A stretch of 45,930 nucleotides of DNA from Bacteroidales bacterium (lineage in GTDB: Bacteria; Bacteroidota; Bacteroidia; Bacteroidales; WCHB1-69): NCBI GenBank assembly GCA_016285145.1, contig JAEEQE010000022.1, forward strand, positions 1-45,930, in the 5' to 3' direction. This document shows, one piece after another, positions 1 through 9,327 of the stretch. Under the pieces are notes generated by a model that worked only from the letters and a program-made list of their open reading frames with translations, searched no databases and was not told the DNA's origin. The position numbers were made by a program, and so were the translations under genes. Numbering within the stretch: position 1 is the first letter of the stretch; every line of letters starts with the position of its first letter.

Positions 1-677
1 TGCGCCGTAACCAGGACTTCAACATCACCATCTTCAACAACGAGATCTACGGCTTGACCAAAGGTCAGTACAGCCCGACTACGAAGTTCGGACAGGTCAC
101 CAAGACCTCTCCTTACGGCACCATCGACTACCCGTTCAACCCGGGCGAATTGGTGATGGGCGCACAGGGCACCTTCTACGCCCGTGCGTTGGACTGCCTG
201 CCGCAGCTCACCACCGACATCATGACCCGCGCCGCCAAGCACGATGGCACTAGTGTGGTGGAAGTGCTGCAGAACTGCATGATCTTCAACGACAAGGCCC
301 ACGCCGCCATCACCGACCGCGCCGTCCGTGACGACCGCACCATCATCCTCGAGGATGGCAAGCCCATGATTTTCGGCAAGGAGAAAAACAAGGGTCTGCG
401 TTTCAACGGCCGTTGCTTGGAAGCCGTGACCATTGGCGAGAACGGCATCACGATGGACGACATCATGATTCACCACGAGGACACCGAGGACACCGGCATC
501 CACATGATGCTGGCCCGCATGAGCGGCGACCTCCCCGTGGCCATCGGCGTGATCCGCAACGTCAAGAAGACCTCCTACACGCAACTCTACGAAGACCAGA
601 TGGAAGAGCAAATGACCAACGGCAAATACAAATGCGTGGACGACCTGCTGAACAGCGGCGACACGTGGGAAATCTAA
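1..677 (+). CDS. korB: 2-oxoglutarate:ferredoxin oxidoreductase, beta subunit (3' part)
   Basis: The gene is cut by the window start; the open frame runs from base 3 to the stop at 675-677, giving about 224 residues. It is the C-terminal two thirds of a thiamine-diphosphate (ThDP) binding beta subunit of a 2-oxoacid:ferredoxin oxidoreductase. The visible NNEIYGLTKGQYSPTT segment is the end of the ThDP/Mg-binding motif, and the following VDYPFNP-like region is typical of KorB proteins. The enzyme would convert a 2-oxoacid (2-oxoglutarate is the best guess) and CoA to the acyl-CoA with reduction of ferredoxin in the cytoplasm. The alpha subunit is presumably just upstream, outside the window. 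A TTG inside the motif could be mistaken for a start codon at 54, but coding clearly continues upstream. A strong terminator follows within 25 bases. Substrate specificity cannot be proved from this fragment. Confidence 0.9.
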   Translation, partial: RRNQDFNITIFNNEIYGLTKGQYSPTTKFGQVTKTSPYGTIDYPFNPGELVMGAQGTFYARALDCLPQLTTDIMTRAAKHDGTSVVEVLQNCMIFNDKAHAAITDRAVRDDRTIILEDGKPMIFGKEKNKGLRFNGRCLEAVTIGENGITMDDIMIHHEDTEDTGIHMMLARMSGDLPVAIGVIRNVKKTSYTQLYEDQMEEQMTNGKYKCVDDLLNSGDTWEI

Positions 678-696
678 TTTCTCCAAAACTCTCATA

Positions 697-736
697 AAAA
701 CGAGGCGCTTCATTAGAAGCGCCTCGTTTTTTTTTT
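697..736 (+). terminator. Rho-independent terminator of the korB-like gene
   Basis: An 11-bp perfect stem (arm 700-710, loop CATTAG, arm 717-727) is followed by a run of ten T residues. It lies 20 bases after the stop codon of the oxidoreductase gene. Confidence 0.93.
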
Positions 737-785
737 ACACTGGGAACAGTCACCTGATCAGCATACCAAATCCCAGCTCACACAA

Positions 786-823
786 AAAAGCCTCGAAAGC
801 ATCATCATACTTTCGAGGCTTTT
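786..823 (-). terminator. Terminator of the gyrA-TPR-TPR operon
   Basis: A 14-bp perfect stem (786-799 with 810-823) around a 10-base loop lies 20 bases beyond the stop of the minus-strand TPR gene. Read on the minus strand the stem ends in a T-rich tail (complement of 782-789). It can also work on the plus strand, so it insulates the two convergent units. Confidence 0.88.
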
Positions 824-842
824 CTTAACAGAATGGATATTC

Positions 843-2024
843 CTAATTTTGGTGACGATAGGAGTCCACTTTGGCTTTCAGTTCCTCCGGCACAGGCATG
901 AGGAGTTTCACCTTCAGCTGTTGCAACATAATGTTGTTCTGTTGCACATTGCCGTTGATATCGTATGCTTTCTGGCTCCACTCATGAGCCTTTTGGATGA
1001 TCTCCTTCTCAGCGGCACGCAACGGGTTCACCTCTGCATACTGCTTGGCTTTCATAGCTGCGTCAATCTTATCCTCATACTCCACCACTTCCATGAAATA
1101 ACGATAAGCCATTTGGAAGTTCAACTGGAAATCGTTCGGATTTTTCTCAAGAAGACCGGTCAGGATTTCCTCAGCTTTGGTGAAATATTTGGCGTTGCTC
1201 ATATAGTTGGCGCAATTGGCGGCCACCGTCAGGTCACCCGGTTTCTTTGCCAGCATGGTGTCGCACAAGGCCAGAACCTTCTCACCTTGACCCGTCATGT
1301 CGAAATAATCAATCTGGGCTTTCATGATATCCTCATCTTCAGGGAACGCAGCCAGACCCTTTTCCAGAATTTTACCGCAGTTCACCGTGTCTTTTTCGCT
1401 CTTAAACACATCATACAATGTTGTATAGGAGGCTGATGACAACGTAGGGAATGTCGAAATGGACTTGAGAAGCATTTCTTTGCCTTCTGTCTGCTTTTCC
1501 TGGCTGAAATAGGCAACAGCCAATTGGAAGTAAGATGCGGAAGCATTCTTTTTGTTTTTTCCCAATTCATAATTCTTGGCAGCCAACGTATAATATTTGA
1601 TGGCGTTTTCATAATCCTTCTTTTCTGCATATTTAATGCCCAAATCATAAAAAGGATCAGCACACAGCCGTTGGCCGTCAATGGCACTTAACATACCGGT
1701 CTTGGGCTGCACCTTCGGGTCCAGTTCCAGAGCCTTGATGAAAGCATCATTGGCCGTGAGCAGCGCGTCCGGATAACGGGGCGTGTAGTTCGGGTCCGCA
1801 TTCAGCTTCTTCTGGTCTGAATTGTAAAGGTTCACATATACATTGCCCTTCATCAGCCATACTTGGGCATTGTCGGGATATGCAGCCATGCACTCCTCAA
1901 TGAATTTCTTCGCTTTAGGGGCTTGGTTGTTACGCAGGCACTGCCATACGTCATCAAGGCAGGACTGAGAAAACAGCGTCGTGCTAATCATTAAGCCGAC
2001 CAAAAGAAATGTTAATTTTTTCAT
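843..2024 (-). CDS. Exported tetratricopeptide-repeat protein (second of a tandem pair)
   Basis: A 393-residue protein with an N-terminal signal peptide (hydrophobic stretch at about 5-19, cleavage likely after SQS). The mature part is a chain of TPR-like helical hairpins, for example the segments around residues 40-60, 140-190 and 280-310 with the alternating A, Y, L and P spacing of TPRs (KNPNDFQLNFQMAYRYF). TPR proteins are protein-protein scaffolds; this one should act in the periplasm. It is the last gene of a minus-strand run after gyrA and a second TPR protein, 39 bases apart, with no promoter box between them and a terminator just after it. It looks like a diverged tandem duplicate of its upstream neighbour (393 and 396 residues, same architecture). 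The exact partner is unknown. Confidence 0.85.
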   Translation of the reverse strand: MKKLTFLLVGLMISTTLFSQSCLDDVWQCLRNNQAPKAKKFIEECMAAYPDNAQVWLMKGNVYVNLYNSDQKKLNADPNYTPRYPDALLTANDAFIKALELDPKVQPKTGMLSAIDGQRLCADPFYDLGIKYAEKKDYENAIKYYTLAAKNYELGKNKKNASASYFQLAVAYFSQEKQTEGKEMLLKSISTFPTLSSASYTTLYDVFKSEKDTVNCGKILEKGLAAFPEDEDIMKAQIDYFDMTGQGEKVLALCDTMLAKKPGDLTVAANCANYMSNAKYFTKAEEILTGLLEKNPNDFQLNFQMAYRYFMEVVEYEDKIDAAMKAKQYAEVNPLRAAEKEIIQKAHEWSQKAYDINGNVQQNNIMLQQLKVKLLMPVPEELKAKVDSYRHQN

Positions 2025-2063
2025 TGCTTTGAATTTTTTGTATTGTTGTATGATTTTATTGGA

Positions 2064-3254
2064 TTATTTTTCTAACGATTGGATTAATCTGTCAATCTCA
2101 TCATATTTGGGCGACTGCTGGCGAGCGTAAATGGCACGCAACGTCACGAGAAGACTCTTGTCATTGGGTTCCAAAACGCGGGCCTGTTCAAAATAGCGCG
2201 CCGACTGGTCCATATACGAATCCGACTGATTCTTAAAGTCTTTGGCTTTTACATTGTTCGGGTCCGAAACAGCCACCTTGTTGTACTGGTCAAACAGACG
2301 TTCGGAGAGGCTGTAAGTGCAAACGCCGAGATTGTACAGGATCACAAAATTGTTCGGCGACAATTTGTTGGCTTTTACAAGAAGTGTCTCTGCCTCCTCA
2401 TACTCTTTTTCCCGGATGTAGAAGTTGGCGAGATTCACCAGCTCGTCGGCATTCTGGATGGAAGAGGATGAGATGTTGTGCATCAGGGAGGAAGCCTTCA
2501 CGCTATCGCCTTTCCAATAATAATAGTCGATTTCAGCCAAACGTATGCTCATATTGCCCGGCATATTTTTTTGGGCCTTCGCCAATACATCTTCTGCCTT
2601 ACGGGAATCGTTTCCTTTCTCGTAAGCCTCTATCAGGCGCACATACACATACGGGTTGGAGGAGCCGTCATCCATCGCCTTGTTGTAATACAATATTATA
2701 TTATCATTATCCTTTTCACCTAAAGACTCCAACGCGTAGGCATAATAATAATACAAATCCCCATTCATGGGATACTGGGGCTTATCCATTTCATAGGAAG
2801 CGATGCCCTTGGCCAATGTGTTCTTGGCGGCCTGATAATCTTTCGCAATCAGTTGGTCCACGCCGCGCACCAGCAGCAGCGGATAAAGCTGCCGCATGGC
2901 CTCTTTGGCTGGAAACATATCCATAGCCTCCGCGTTCGGATTGATTTCCAACGATTTGGCAAAAGCGTCATAAGCCTCTACCGGTGCATCAGGATACAGA
3001 ATCCGATACTGTTCATCCTTTTGTTTGGCACTATATTCATCATTAGCCAAAAAATAGTAGATATTTCCCTTATAAAGCCACGTTTGCGCCTTTGTGGAGA
3101 ATTTTTCATCCTGCACACATGCGTCAATCGCTTCCTTTGCCTTTACAAAATCCTTGTCATAATAAAAATTGTAAGCTTTGTTCAGCGACGGTTTCTGGGC
3201 GTGCAGGCCCAGAACGGTGGCGAAAATCATGCAGCATAAAAACAGGCGTTTCAT
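2064..3254 (-). CDS. Exported tetratricopeptide-repeat protein (first of a tandem pair)
   Basis: A 396-residue protein with a signal peptide (MKRLFLCCMIFATVLGLHAQ) and several TPR-like units across the mature region, such as the stretch EYEEAETLLVKANKLSPNNF near residue 285. No membrane segment follows the signal, so a soluble periplasmic or membrane-peripheral scaffold is likely. The start lies 11 bases after the gyrA stop codon, which implies co-transcription and possibly translational coupling with gyrase A. I recall TPR genes downstream of gyrA in other Bacteroidota, but no functional link to gyrase is evident because one product is cytoplasmic and the other is exported. The protein resembles the following gene at 843-2024. 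Confidence 0.85.
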   Translation of the reverse strand: MKRLFLCCMIFATVLGLHAQKPSLNKAYNFYYDKDFVKAKEAIDACVQDEKFSTKAQTWLYKGNIYYFLANDEYSAKQKDEQYRILYPDAPVEAYDAFAKSLEINPNAEAMDMFPAKEAMRQLYPLLLVRGVDQLIAKDYQAAKNTLAKGIASYEMDKPQYPMNGDLYYYYAYALESLGEKDNDNIILYYNKAMDDGSSNPYVYVRLIEAYEKGNDSRKAEDVLAKAQKNMPGNMSIRLAEIDYYYWKGDSVKASSLMHNISSSSIQNADELVNLANFYIREKEYEEAETLLVKANKLSPNNFVILYNLGVCTYSLSERLFDQYNKVAVSDPNNVKAKDFKNQSDSYMDQSARYFEQARVLEPNDKSLLVTLRAIYARQQSPKYDEIDRLIQSLEK

Positions 3255-3265
3255 CGGAGCGAAAA

Positions 3266-5827
3266 TTAACGGTCGTTAGATTCTACGTTTTCGGATTCGT
3301 TTAAAGACTGCTCCTCGGAAGGTTCGTTCAGGTCTGCGGGCTCGACATTCTCGTCTTCAAATTCGTCGTCATCCTGGCGCGGAACCACACAAACAGCCGC
3401 GATAAGATCGTTCTTTCGAAGGTCAATCAACTTGACGCCCTGCGTATTACGGCCCAGCACACGCAATGAATCCACATGCAAGCGGATGGCGATGCCGGAG
3501 CGGTTGATGATCATCAGGTCGTCATCGTCCGTCACATCTTTCATAGCGATCAGTTTACCGGTTTTTTCAGTGATTTTGATTGTGCTGACGCCTTTTCCGC
3601 CACGATGGGTGATGCGGTAATCCTCCAGCAGCGAACGTTTTCCGAAGCCGTGCTGCGAGACGATAAGCACCGTGCTCCGCGGGTTGTCGATAGCAAGTAC
3701 GCCCACGATGCGGTCGTTCTCATCTGCAAGGGTCACACCCTTCACGCCGGCGGCGGTACGGCCCATGGCACGCATCTCCTCCTTCTCTTTGAATCGGATA
3801 GCCCGTCCAGAATGGAGTGCCAGCATCATCTCGCTGTTGCCATCGGTGAAACGGGCCGCAATCAAGCGGTCACCCTCACGCACATTGATGGCAATGATAC
3901 CTTTCTTACGCGGATGGGAATAGGCATCAATGGAGGTCTTTTTAATAATACCTTTTTCTGTACAAAGGAATACAAAGTGATTATTGATGTAGTCCGGATC
4001 GGTGATGGATTTCAGATTAATGATAGAGGCAATTTTGTCATCCTCTTCAATCTGGAGGATATTCTGAACGGCACGGCCCTTCGATGTCTTCACGCCTTCC
4101 GGGATCTCAAACACACGCAACCAGAAGCACTTGCCTTTTTCCGTGAAGAAGAGCAGATAGTTGTGATTGGTGGCCATGTAAAGGTGCTCGATGAAATCCT
4201 CGTCGCGGGAGCTGCCACCCTTAGAGCCTTTGCCGCCACGATTCTGCACACGGTACTCGGCCAACGGGGTGCGCTTGATATAGCCCAAATGGGAAATCGT
4301 GATAACGACCTCCTCATCCGCGATGGTGTCTTCTATACGGAATTCGGAAGCATCCATCTCGATAGGTGAACGGCGTTCATCGCCATAGCGGTTTTTAATG
4401 TCCTGCAGTTCGCTTTTGATGATTTCCATACGGAGGTGTTCATCGGAGAGCACATTCTGAAGGTATTCGATTAATTTCAGCAGGTCGGCATATTCGTTCT
4501 GCAGTTTCTCGCGTTCCAGTCCGGTGAGCTGGCGGAGGCGCATCTCCACGATGGCGCGTGCCTGGGCTTCGGAGAAGTTCCAACGTTCCATGAGGCCGTT
4601 CTGGGCTTCCTGAACGGTTTGTGAGGCGCGAATCAGTGCGATGATGTCATCCAGGATGTCCAGAGCCTTGAGCAGGCCTTCCAAAATATGCGCGCGGGCC
4701 TGTGCTTTCTTCAGATCGAACTGGGCGCGGCGGATCACCACCTGATGGCGGTGTTTCACATATTCCACAATCATATCCTTGAGGTTCAGTGTCATCGGGC
4801 GGCCATTCACCAGGGCCACATTGTTCACACTGAACGACGACTGCAGGGCCGTCATCTGATACAGTTTGTTAAGGACCACCTCAGGCACAACATCCTTACG
4901 CAAATCATAGACGATGCGGGTGCCATTGCGCTTGTTGGTCAGGTTCTCAATGTTGGTGATGCCCACGATTTTATCCTCTTTCACCAGTTCCACCGTATGC
5001 TTGATCATATCGGAAGGATTGACCAGATAAGGCAACGATGTGACTACAATCTGGTTTTTGTTCTTATCCGTTTCAATGGTGGCGTGGCCACGCATCACGA
5101 TGCGTCCGCGACCCGTCTGGAAAGCCTCCTGCACCCCTCTGTACCCGTAAATCTCGCAACCAGAAGGGAAATCCGGTGCTTTGATATACTGTGAAAGTTC
5201 CTCAATAGAAATCTCATTATTGTCGATATAAGCGCAGATACCGTCACACACCTCACCCAGATTGTGGGGAGCCATGTTGGTGGCCATACCCACGGCAATG
5301 CCGGAGGCGCCGTTCACAAGCAAGTTGGGGATTTTGGAGGGCAAAACGGTCGGTTCGGGGATGGAGTCGTCGAAGTTGAGGGTCATGTCCACAGTATCCT
5401 TCTCGATGTCGGCCACCATATCCTCGGCGGATTTGCGGAGGCGGGCCTCTGTGTAACGCATGGCGGCGGGGCTGTCACCGTCCACGGAGCCGAAGTTACC
5501 CTGTCCATCCACGAAAGGATAGCGCAGAGACCATGGCTGGGCCATACGGACCATGGCGTCATAGACGGCCGTATCGCCGTGCGGGTGGTACTTACCCAGC
5601 ACTTCGCCCACGATTCTCGCGGATTTCTTATATGGTTGGGAAGATATGATGTTGTTGTCCCACATGGCATAAATGATACGCCGCTGGACCGGTTTCAGAC
5701 CATCGCGGACATCCGGTAGTGCACGCGACACAATCACCGACATGGAATAGTCAATATAGGCAGTCTTCATCTGATTTTCGATGTTGACCTGGACAATTTT
5801 CTCTCCTAAAGCTTCTTCTTCTATCAT
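3266..5827 (-). CDS. gyrA: DNA gyrase subunit A
   Basis: An 853-residue GyrA, normal length for the family. With GyrB it makes the tetramer that introduces negative supercoils. The N-terminal breakage-reunion domain is intact: the catalytic tyrosine is Y125 in [10 protein letters not shown], next to R124. The quinolone-resistance region reads [10 protein letters not shown] at 81-90, so the position equivalent to E. coli Ser83 is Thr86 and the Asp87 equivalent is D90. The C-terminal beta-pinwheel contains a GyrA-box-like QNRGGKG at about 528-534, close to the canonical QRRGGKG, which supports gyrase rather than topoisomerase IV. The last 35 residues are an acidic tail. The gene heads the operon with the two TPR genes and diverges from clpC across a 218-base gap. 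A TATTTTCG sequence at 5895-5902 (minus strand) is a one-mismatch match to the Bacteroidota -7 box. Confidence 0.97.
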   Translation of the reverse strand: MIEEEALGEKIVQVNIENQMKTAYIDYSMSVIVSRALPDVRDGLKPVQRRIIYAMWDNNIISSQPYKKSARIVGEVLGKYHPHGDTAVYDAMVRMAQPWSLRYPFVDGQGNFGSVDGDSPAAMRYTEARLRKSAEDMVADIEKDTVDMTLNFDDSIPEPTVLPSKIPNLLVNGASGIAVGMATNMAPHNLGEVCDGICAYIDNNEISIEELSQYIKAPDFPSGCEIYGYRGVQEAFQTGRGRIVMRGHATIETDKNKNQIVVTSLPYLVNPSDMIKHTVELVKEDKIVGITNIENLTNKRNGTRIVYDLRKDVVPEVVLNKLYQMTALQSSFSVNNVALVNGRPMTLNLKDMIVEYVKHRHQVVIRRAQFDLKKAQARAHILEGLLKALDILDDIIALIRASQTVQEAQNGLMERWNFSEAQARAIVEMRLRQLTGLEREKLQNEYADLLKLIEYLQNVLSDEHLRMEIIKSELQDIKNRYGDERRSPIEMDASEFRIEDTIADEEVVITISHLGYIKRTPLAEYRVQNRGGKGSKGGSSRDEDFIEHLYMATNHNYLLFFTEKGKCFWLRVFEIPEGVKTSKGRAVQNILQIEEDDKIASIINLKSITDPDYINNHFVFLCTEKGIIKKTSIDAYSHPRKKGIIAINVREGDRLIAARFTDGNSEMMLALHSGRAIRFKEKEEMRAMGRTAAGVKGVTLADENDRIVGVLAIDNPRSTVLIVSQHGFGKRSLLEDYRITHRGGKGVSTIKITEKTGKLIAMKDVTDDDDLMIINRSGIAIRLHVDSLRVLGRNTQGVKLIDLRKNDLIAAVCVVPRQDDDEFEDENVEPADLNEPSEEQSLNESENVESNDR

Positions 5828-5901
5828 CTTATCGTTTTTTTGTTTAGTCTAAAAAACTATGTTTCAATTAGTTGCAATAAATCAAAATAAAGCACGAAAA
5901 T

Positions 5902-5916
5902 ACGAAATTTTTTCGT
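5902..5916. promoter_or_regulatory. Short perfect palindrome in the gyrA-clpC divergent region
   Basis: A 6-bp inverted repeat (ACGAAA, 3-base spacer, TTTCGT) lies between the two divergent genes and 17 bases upstream of the sigma-54-like element of clpC. It could be an operator or a weak hairpin. The sequence is AT-rich, so chance is possible. Confidence 0.3.
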
Positions 5917-5932
5917 TTCCACGTCATTATTT

Positions 5933-5948
5933 TGGCACTTTTTTTGCA
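5933..5948 (+). promoter_or_regulatory. Sigma-54-type -24/-12 promoter candidate upstream of clpC
   Basis: TGGCAC at 5933-5938, five bases, then TTGCA at 5944-5948. The GG and GC dinucleotides are separated by exactly 10 bases, as required for RpoN promoters (consensus TGGCAC-N5-TTGCW). Transcription would start near 5958, leaving a leader of about 88 bases before clpC. No activator gene or rpoN is in the window. Confidence 0.6.
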
Positions 5949-6020
5949 CATGCAGCAGTCTAAAGCAGAAGCGGGCAAGTCATTGCTCAACGATGTTCCT
6001 GTCCGTTAGAAATTAAATTG

Positions 6021-6028
6021 TATTTTTG
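6021..6028 (+). promoter_or_regulatory. Bacteroidota-type -7 box upstream of clpC
   Basis: TATTTTTG matches the TAnnTTTG -7 consensus of the Bacteroidota housekeeping sigma factor. It lies 17 bases before the clpC ATG, which would give a very short leader. No clear -33 TTG is seen at the usual distance. Confidence 0.5.
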
Positions 6029-6045
6029 CCGCAAATTTTTCACAG

Positions 6046-8592
6046 ATGGAAATCAAGTATTCAGACGAGATGCGCTATGCCTTGGAAGAGGCACGGAACA
6101 TAGCCGTATATTACCATTCCCCCAACATCGGCACCGAGCATGTCATGGTGGCGATTCTGCGATTCCCCGGGGAGAGCATGACCAAAACCTTGTTCAACAT
6201 TTACCGCGTGGACATGGACGTGCTTCGCACCAAGATCGAGGAATTGATTGAGAATAACGAACACAAGACCGAGACCACGCCCGAGACCATCCGGATGAAC
6301 ATCCAGACGGACAACACCTTGCGATTATCCTATCTTATCTCCAAAGAGTACAGGAGCGAGACGGTGGAGGCGTATCATTTCATTTTGGCCATTCTTCGTG
6401 ACGGGCGCAACGATTCCGCCAACGTGGTGAAGATGTTCCTGACACGCGCCGGACTTTCCTACACATCCTTTGCCTCGGAGGTGAAGAAGGAGTTGAACAT
6501 GGAGTCGGGCCGTACGGAGGCGATTCTGGATCAAGGCGACGATATGGAGGAAGAGGACGATCGTCGGACGACCACTCGTGCCAGCAAGCCGGGCGGGAAA
6601 GGCTCCGCCACCCCCATGTTGGACAGTTTCGGCAAGGACCTGACCAAATTCGCCGCCGAGGGCAAGCTGGACCCCGTGGTGGGACGGCAGAAGGAGCTGG
6701 AGCGTATCGCCCAGATTCTCAGCCGGCGGAAAAAGAACAACCCCGTGCTCATCGGCGAACCCGGCGTGGGCAAGTCTGCCGTGGCGGAAGGTCTTGCCAT
6801 GAACATCGTGAAAGGGAAGGTGTCGCGCACGCTCATGAACAAGCGCGTCATCAGCCTGGACATGGCCTCCATTGTGGCCGGCACCAAGTACCGCGGCCAA
6901 TTTGAGGAGCGTGTCAAGACCATCCTGACGGAGATCGAAAAGAACCCCGACATCATCCTGTTCATTGACGAACTGCACACGATGGTCGGGGCGGGGAACG
7001 CGCCTGGCAGCATGGATGCTTCCAACCTGTTCAAACCCGCGCTCGCCCGTGGCGAGATGCAGTGCATCGGCGCCACCACACTGGACGAGTATCGCGAATT
7101 TATCGAGAAGGACGGTGCCTTGGAACGCCGTTTCCAGAAGATCATCCTCGAACCCACCACACCGGAAGAGACCATCGAAATCCTCCACAACATCAAAGAC
7201 AAATACGAAGATCATCATATCGTGCGCTACAGCGACGAAGCCGTGAAAGCCTGCGTCACCCTTTCGAACCGCTACATCACGGACCGCTGTCTGCCCGACA
7301 AGGCCATCGACGCCTTGGACGAAGCCGGAGCGCGGATGCACATCCAGAACATACACGTTCCACCGGAAATCCTGCAGGCAGAAAAGGAAATTGCCGAATT
7401 CGAGCAGTTGAAATCACAGGCCATCAAAGAGCAGCAGTATAACGCCGCCGCTGGCTATCGCGACCAGATCAAGCAGATAGAGACCAACCTTTCCAACCTG
7501 AAAAAAGAGTGGGAAAAACAGTCTGACTTGGAACGCCCCACCGTCACGGAGGACACCGTGGCGGAGGTCATCGCCATGATGACGGGCGTGCCCACCCAGC
7601 GCATCGCCAAAAACGAGGGAGAACGCCTCATGAAGATGGCAGACGAGCTCCAAGGCAAGGTCATCGGCCAGGACGACGCCATCATCAAAATCTCGAAATC
7701 CATCCGACGCAACCGCGCAGGCCTGAAAGACCCTAACCGGCCCATCGGCTCGTTCATTTTCCTGGGCCCAACGGGTGTTGGCAAGACCTATTTGGCCAAG
7801 ATTTTAGCGGAATACCTCTTTGACTCGCAGGACGCCATCATCCGCATCGACATGAGCGAGTATATGGAGAAGCATACCGTGTCGCGGCTCATCGGAGCGC
7901 CTCCGGGCTACGTGGGCTACGAAGAGGGCGGCCAACTGACCGAAAAGGTGCGCCGGAAGCCCTACTCCATCGTGCTGTTGGACGAAATCGAGAAGGCGCA
8001 CCCCGATGTGTACAATGTTCTACTGCAAGTGTTAGACGAGGGCATGCTCACCGACGGAATGGGGCGTAAGGTGGATTTCAAGAACACCATCCTCATCATG
8101 ACCTCCAACATCGGCACGCGCGAGCTGAAGGATTTCGGCACGGGTGTGGGATTCAGCACGGAGGCCACCAAGGCCGCCCAGAACAAAGTGGAACAGGGCA
8201 TCTTGGAGAAGGCCCTGAAGACAACCTTTTCCCCGGAATTCCTCAACCGCGTGGACGACGTCATCTATTTCAACAGTCTCAACAAAGAGGACATCCTGAA
8301 AATCATCGATATCGAATTGCAGAAGGTTTTAAGTCGTGTGGTGGCTTTGGGCCTTGACATCCATGTGACTGACAAAGCCAAGCAGTACATTGCCGAGACA
8401 GGATGGGATCCCAACTACGGAGCCAGACCATTGCGCCGCGCCATCCAGAAGCATGTGGAAGACCTTTTGGCGGAAGAGATCCTGAACCAATCCCTACCAC
8501 AGGGCACGGTGGCGGACTTGGATTACGACGACCTGCTGGACCAGATGGTACTCCTCAACAAAAAAGCCATTGCCGAAGAAGTAACCGCATAA
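6046..8592 (+). CDS. clpC: ClpC-type AAA+ chaperone, ATP-binding subunit of Clp protease
   Basis: An 848-residue Hsp100 protein. An N-terminal Clp N domain (about 1-150, with EHVMVAILR) is followed by an acidic and basic linker (about 160-190). AAA+ domain 1 has Walker A GEPGVGKS at 237-244 and Walker B ILFIDEL ending near 310. A short middle domain of UvrB/C-like coiled coil is at about 430-490. AAA+ domain 2 has Walker A GPTGVGKT at 574-581 and VLLDEIEKAHPDV. The short middle domain argues for ClpC rather than ClpB. A VGFST segment near residue 700 sits where ClpP-binding chaperones carry the IGF/VGF loop, so this unfoldase probably docks on ClpP, which is not in the window. A KdsC-like gene starts 11 bases after the stop. 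Two promoter candidates precede the gene, one of them sigma-54-like. Confidence 0.95.
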   Translation: MEIKYSDEMRYALEEARNIAVYYHSPNIGTEHVMVAILRFPGESMTKTLFNIYRVDMDVLRTKIEELIENNEHKTETTPETIRMNIQTDNTLRLSYLISKEYRSETVEAYHFILAILRDGRNDSANVVKMFLTRAGLSYTSFASEVKKELNMESGRTEAILDQGDDMEEEDDRRTTTRASKPGGKGSATPMLDSFGKDLTKFAAEGKLDPVVGRQKELERIAQILSRRKKNNPVLIGEPGVGKSAVAEGLAMNIVKGKVSRTLMNKRVISLDMASIVAGTKYRGQFEERVKTILTEIEKNPDIILFIDELHTMVGAGNAPGSMDASNLFKPALARGEMQCIGATTLDEYREFIEKDGALERRFQKIILEPTTPEETIEILHNIKDKYEDHHIVRYSDEAVKACVTLSNRYITDRCLPDKAIDALDEAGARMHIQNIHVPPEILQAEKEIAEFEQLKSQAIKEQQYNAAAGYRDQIKQIETNLSNLKKEWEKQSDLERPTVTEDTVAEVIAMMTGVPTQRIAKNEGERLMKMADELQGKVIGQDDAIIKISKSIRRNRAGLKDPNRPIGSFIFLGPTGVGKTYLAKILAEYLFDSQDAIIRIDMSEYMEKHTVSRLIGAPPGYVGYEEGGQLTEKVRRKPYSIVLLDEIEKAHPDVYNVLLQVLDEGMLTDGMGRKVDFKNTILIMTSNIGTRELKDFGTGVGFSTEATKAAQNKVEQGILEKALKTTFSPEFLNRVDDVIYFNSLNKEDILKIIDIELQKVLSRVVALGLDIHVTDKAKQYIAETGWDPNYGARPLRRAIQKHVEDLLAEEILNQSLPQGTVADLDYDDLLDQMVLLNKKAIAEEVTA

Positions 8593-8603
8593 ACAACAAC
8601 ATC

Positions 8604-9122
8604 ATGGACCTCAACGCCAAATTCCAACCCATCACCACATTCATCTTCGATTTTGACGGGGTGCTCTCCGACGGCAAGATATACGTGCAACATGACGGCG
8701 AACAAGTGCGGGCAACCAGTGTGAAAGACGGCTACGCACTCCAGTACGCCCTGCGCAAAGGATACCGGATTGCCGTCATCTCCGGCGGCTACGCTGAATC
8801 CATGAAACTGCGTTACAAGGACTTCCCCGGCATGGAGATGTTTCTGAAAACCCATGACAAGGTGAAGATGTTTCACGAATACCTCAACCTCCACAAGCTA
8901 ACCCCGGAAGAGGTGCTGGTTATGGGGGACGACATTCCTGACTACAAAATGATGCAGCTGGCGGGCATGAAATGCTGTCCGTCGGACGCCGCCACGGAAA
9001 TCAAAGGGATTGCCGACTACGTCTCCCCGTATCCTGGTGGTGGCGGGGCCGCGCGCGATGTGATTGAGCGTGTGCTTCGCCTGCACGGGAAATGGTTTGA
9101 AGAAGACGCATGCCTTTGGTAA
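8604..9122 (+). CDS. KdsC-like HAD phosphatase (3-deoxy-manno-octulosonate-8-phosphate phosphatase family)
   Basis: A 172-residue HAD-superfamily (C0, KdsC/YrbI-like) phosphatase. The catalytic loop is FDFDGVLSDG, with the nucleophile and acid/base aspartates of the DxD pattern; motif II is VISGG and motif IV is GDDIPD. In the family, KdsC removes phosphate from KDO-8-phosphate for lipid A/LPS core synthesis and related enzymes act on other nonulosonate phosphates; which sugar is used here is not visible. The frame stays open upstream to 8403 inside clpC, but family length, the position of the first motif and the ATG at 8604 just after the clpC stop fix the start. The gene is probably co-transcribed with clpC. 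A gap with AT-rich repeats follows. Confidence 0.88.
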   Translation: MDLNAKFQPITTFIFDFDGVLSDGKIYVQHDGEQVRATSVKDGYALQYALRKGYRIAVISGGYAESMKLRYKDFPGMEMFLKTHDKVKMFHEYLNLHKLTPEEVLVMGDDIPDYKMMQLAGMKCCPSDAATEIKGIADYVSPYPGGGGAARDVIERVLRLHGKWFEEDACLW

Positions 9123-9327
9123 CAATTAACAATTAACAATTAATAATTAATAATTAATACGAAAATTACTGCATTCGATATTACTGCACGTTAGTGCACG
9201 CTTTTAAGAGTACATGACATGGCGACCAAAATCACAACCCAAAATCCCCACCATTAACGACAACTATTCATTATTCATTATTAACTATTAACTATAATTA
9301 TTAATTGTTCATTATCCAACACTTCCT
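9123..9327. repeat. AT-rich intergenic element with heptamer repeats and terminal inverted arms
   Basis: The gap starts with tandem copies of an AACAATT/AATAATT-like heptamer (9121-9159) and ends with related sequence in inverse orientation (9270-9315). A 15-bp perfect inverted repeat joins 9135-9149 with 9295-9309, with about 145 bases between the arms. Inside is a small TGCAC/GTGCA hairpin (near 9186-9199). No open frame or promoter box is evident. Confidence 0.6.

Noticed and set aside
8403-8603. 67-codon N-terminal extension of the KdsC-like gene
   Set aside because: It overlaps the end of clpC in another frame and lies before the catalytic motif expected near the N-terminus.
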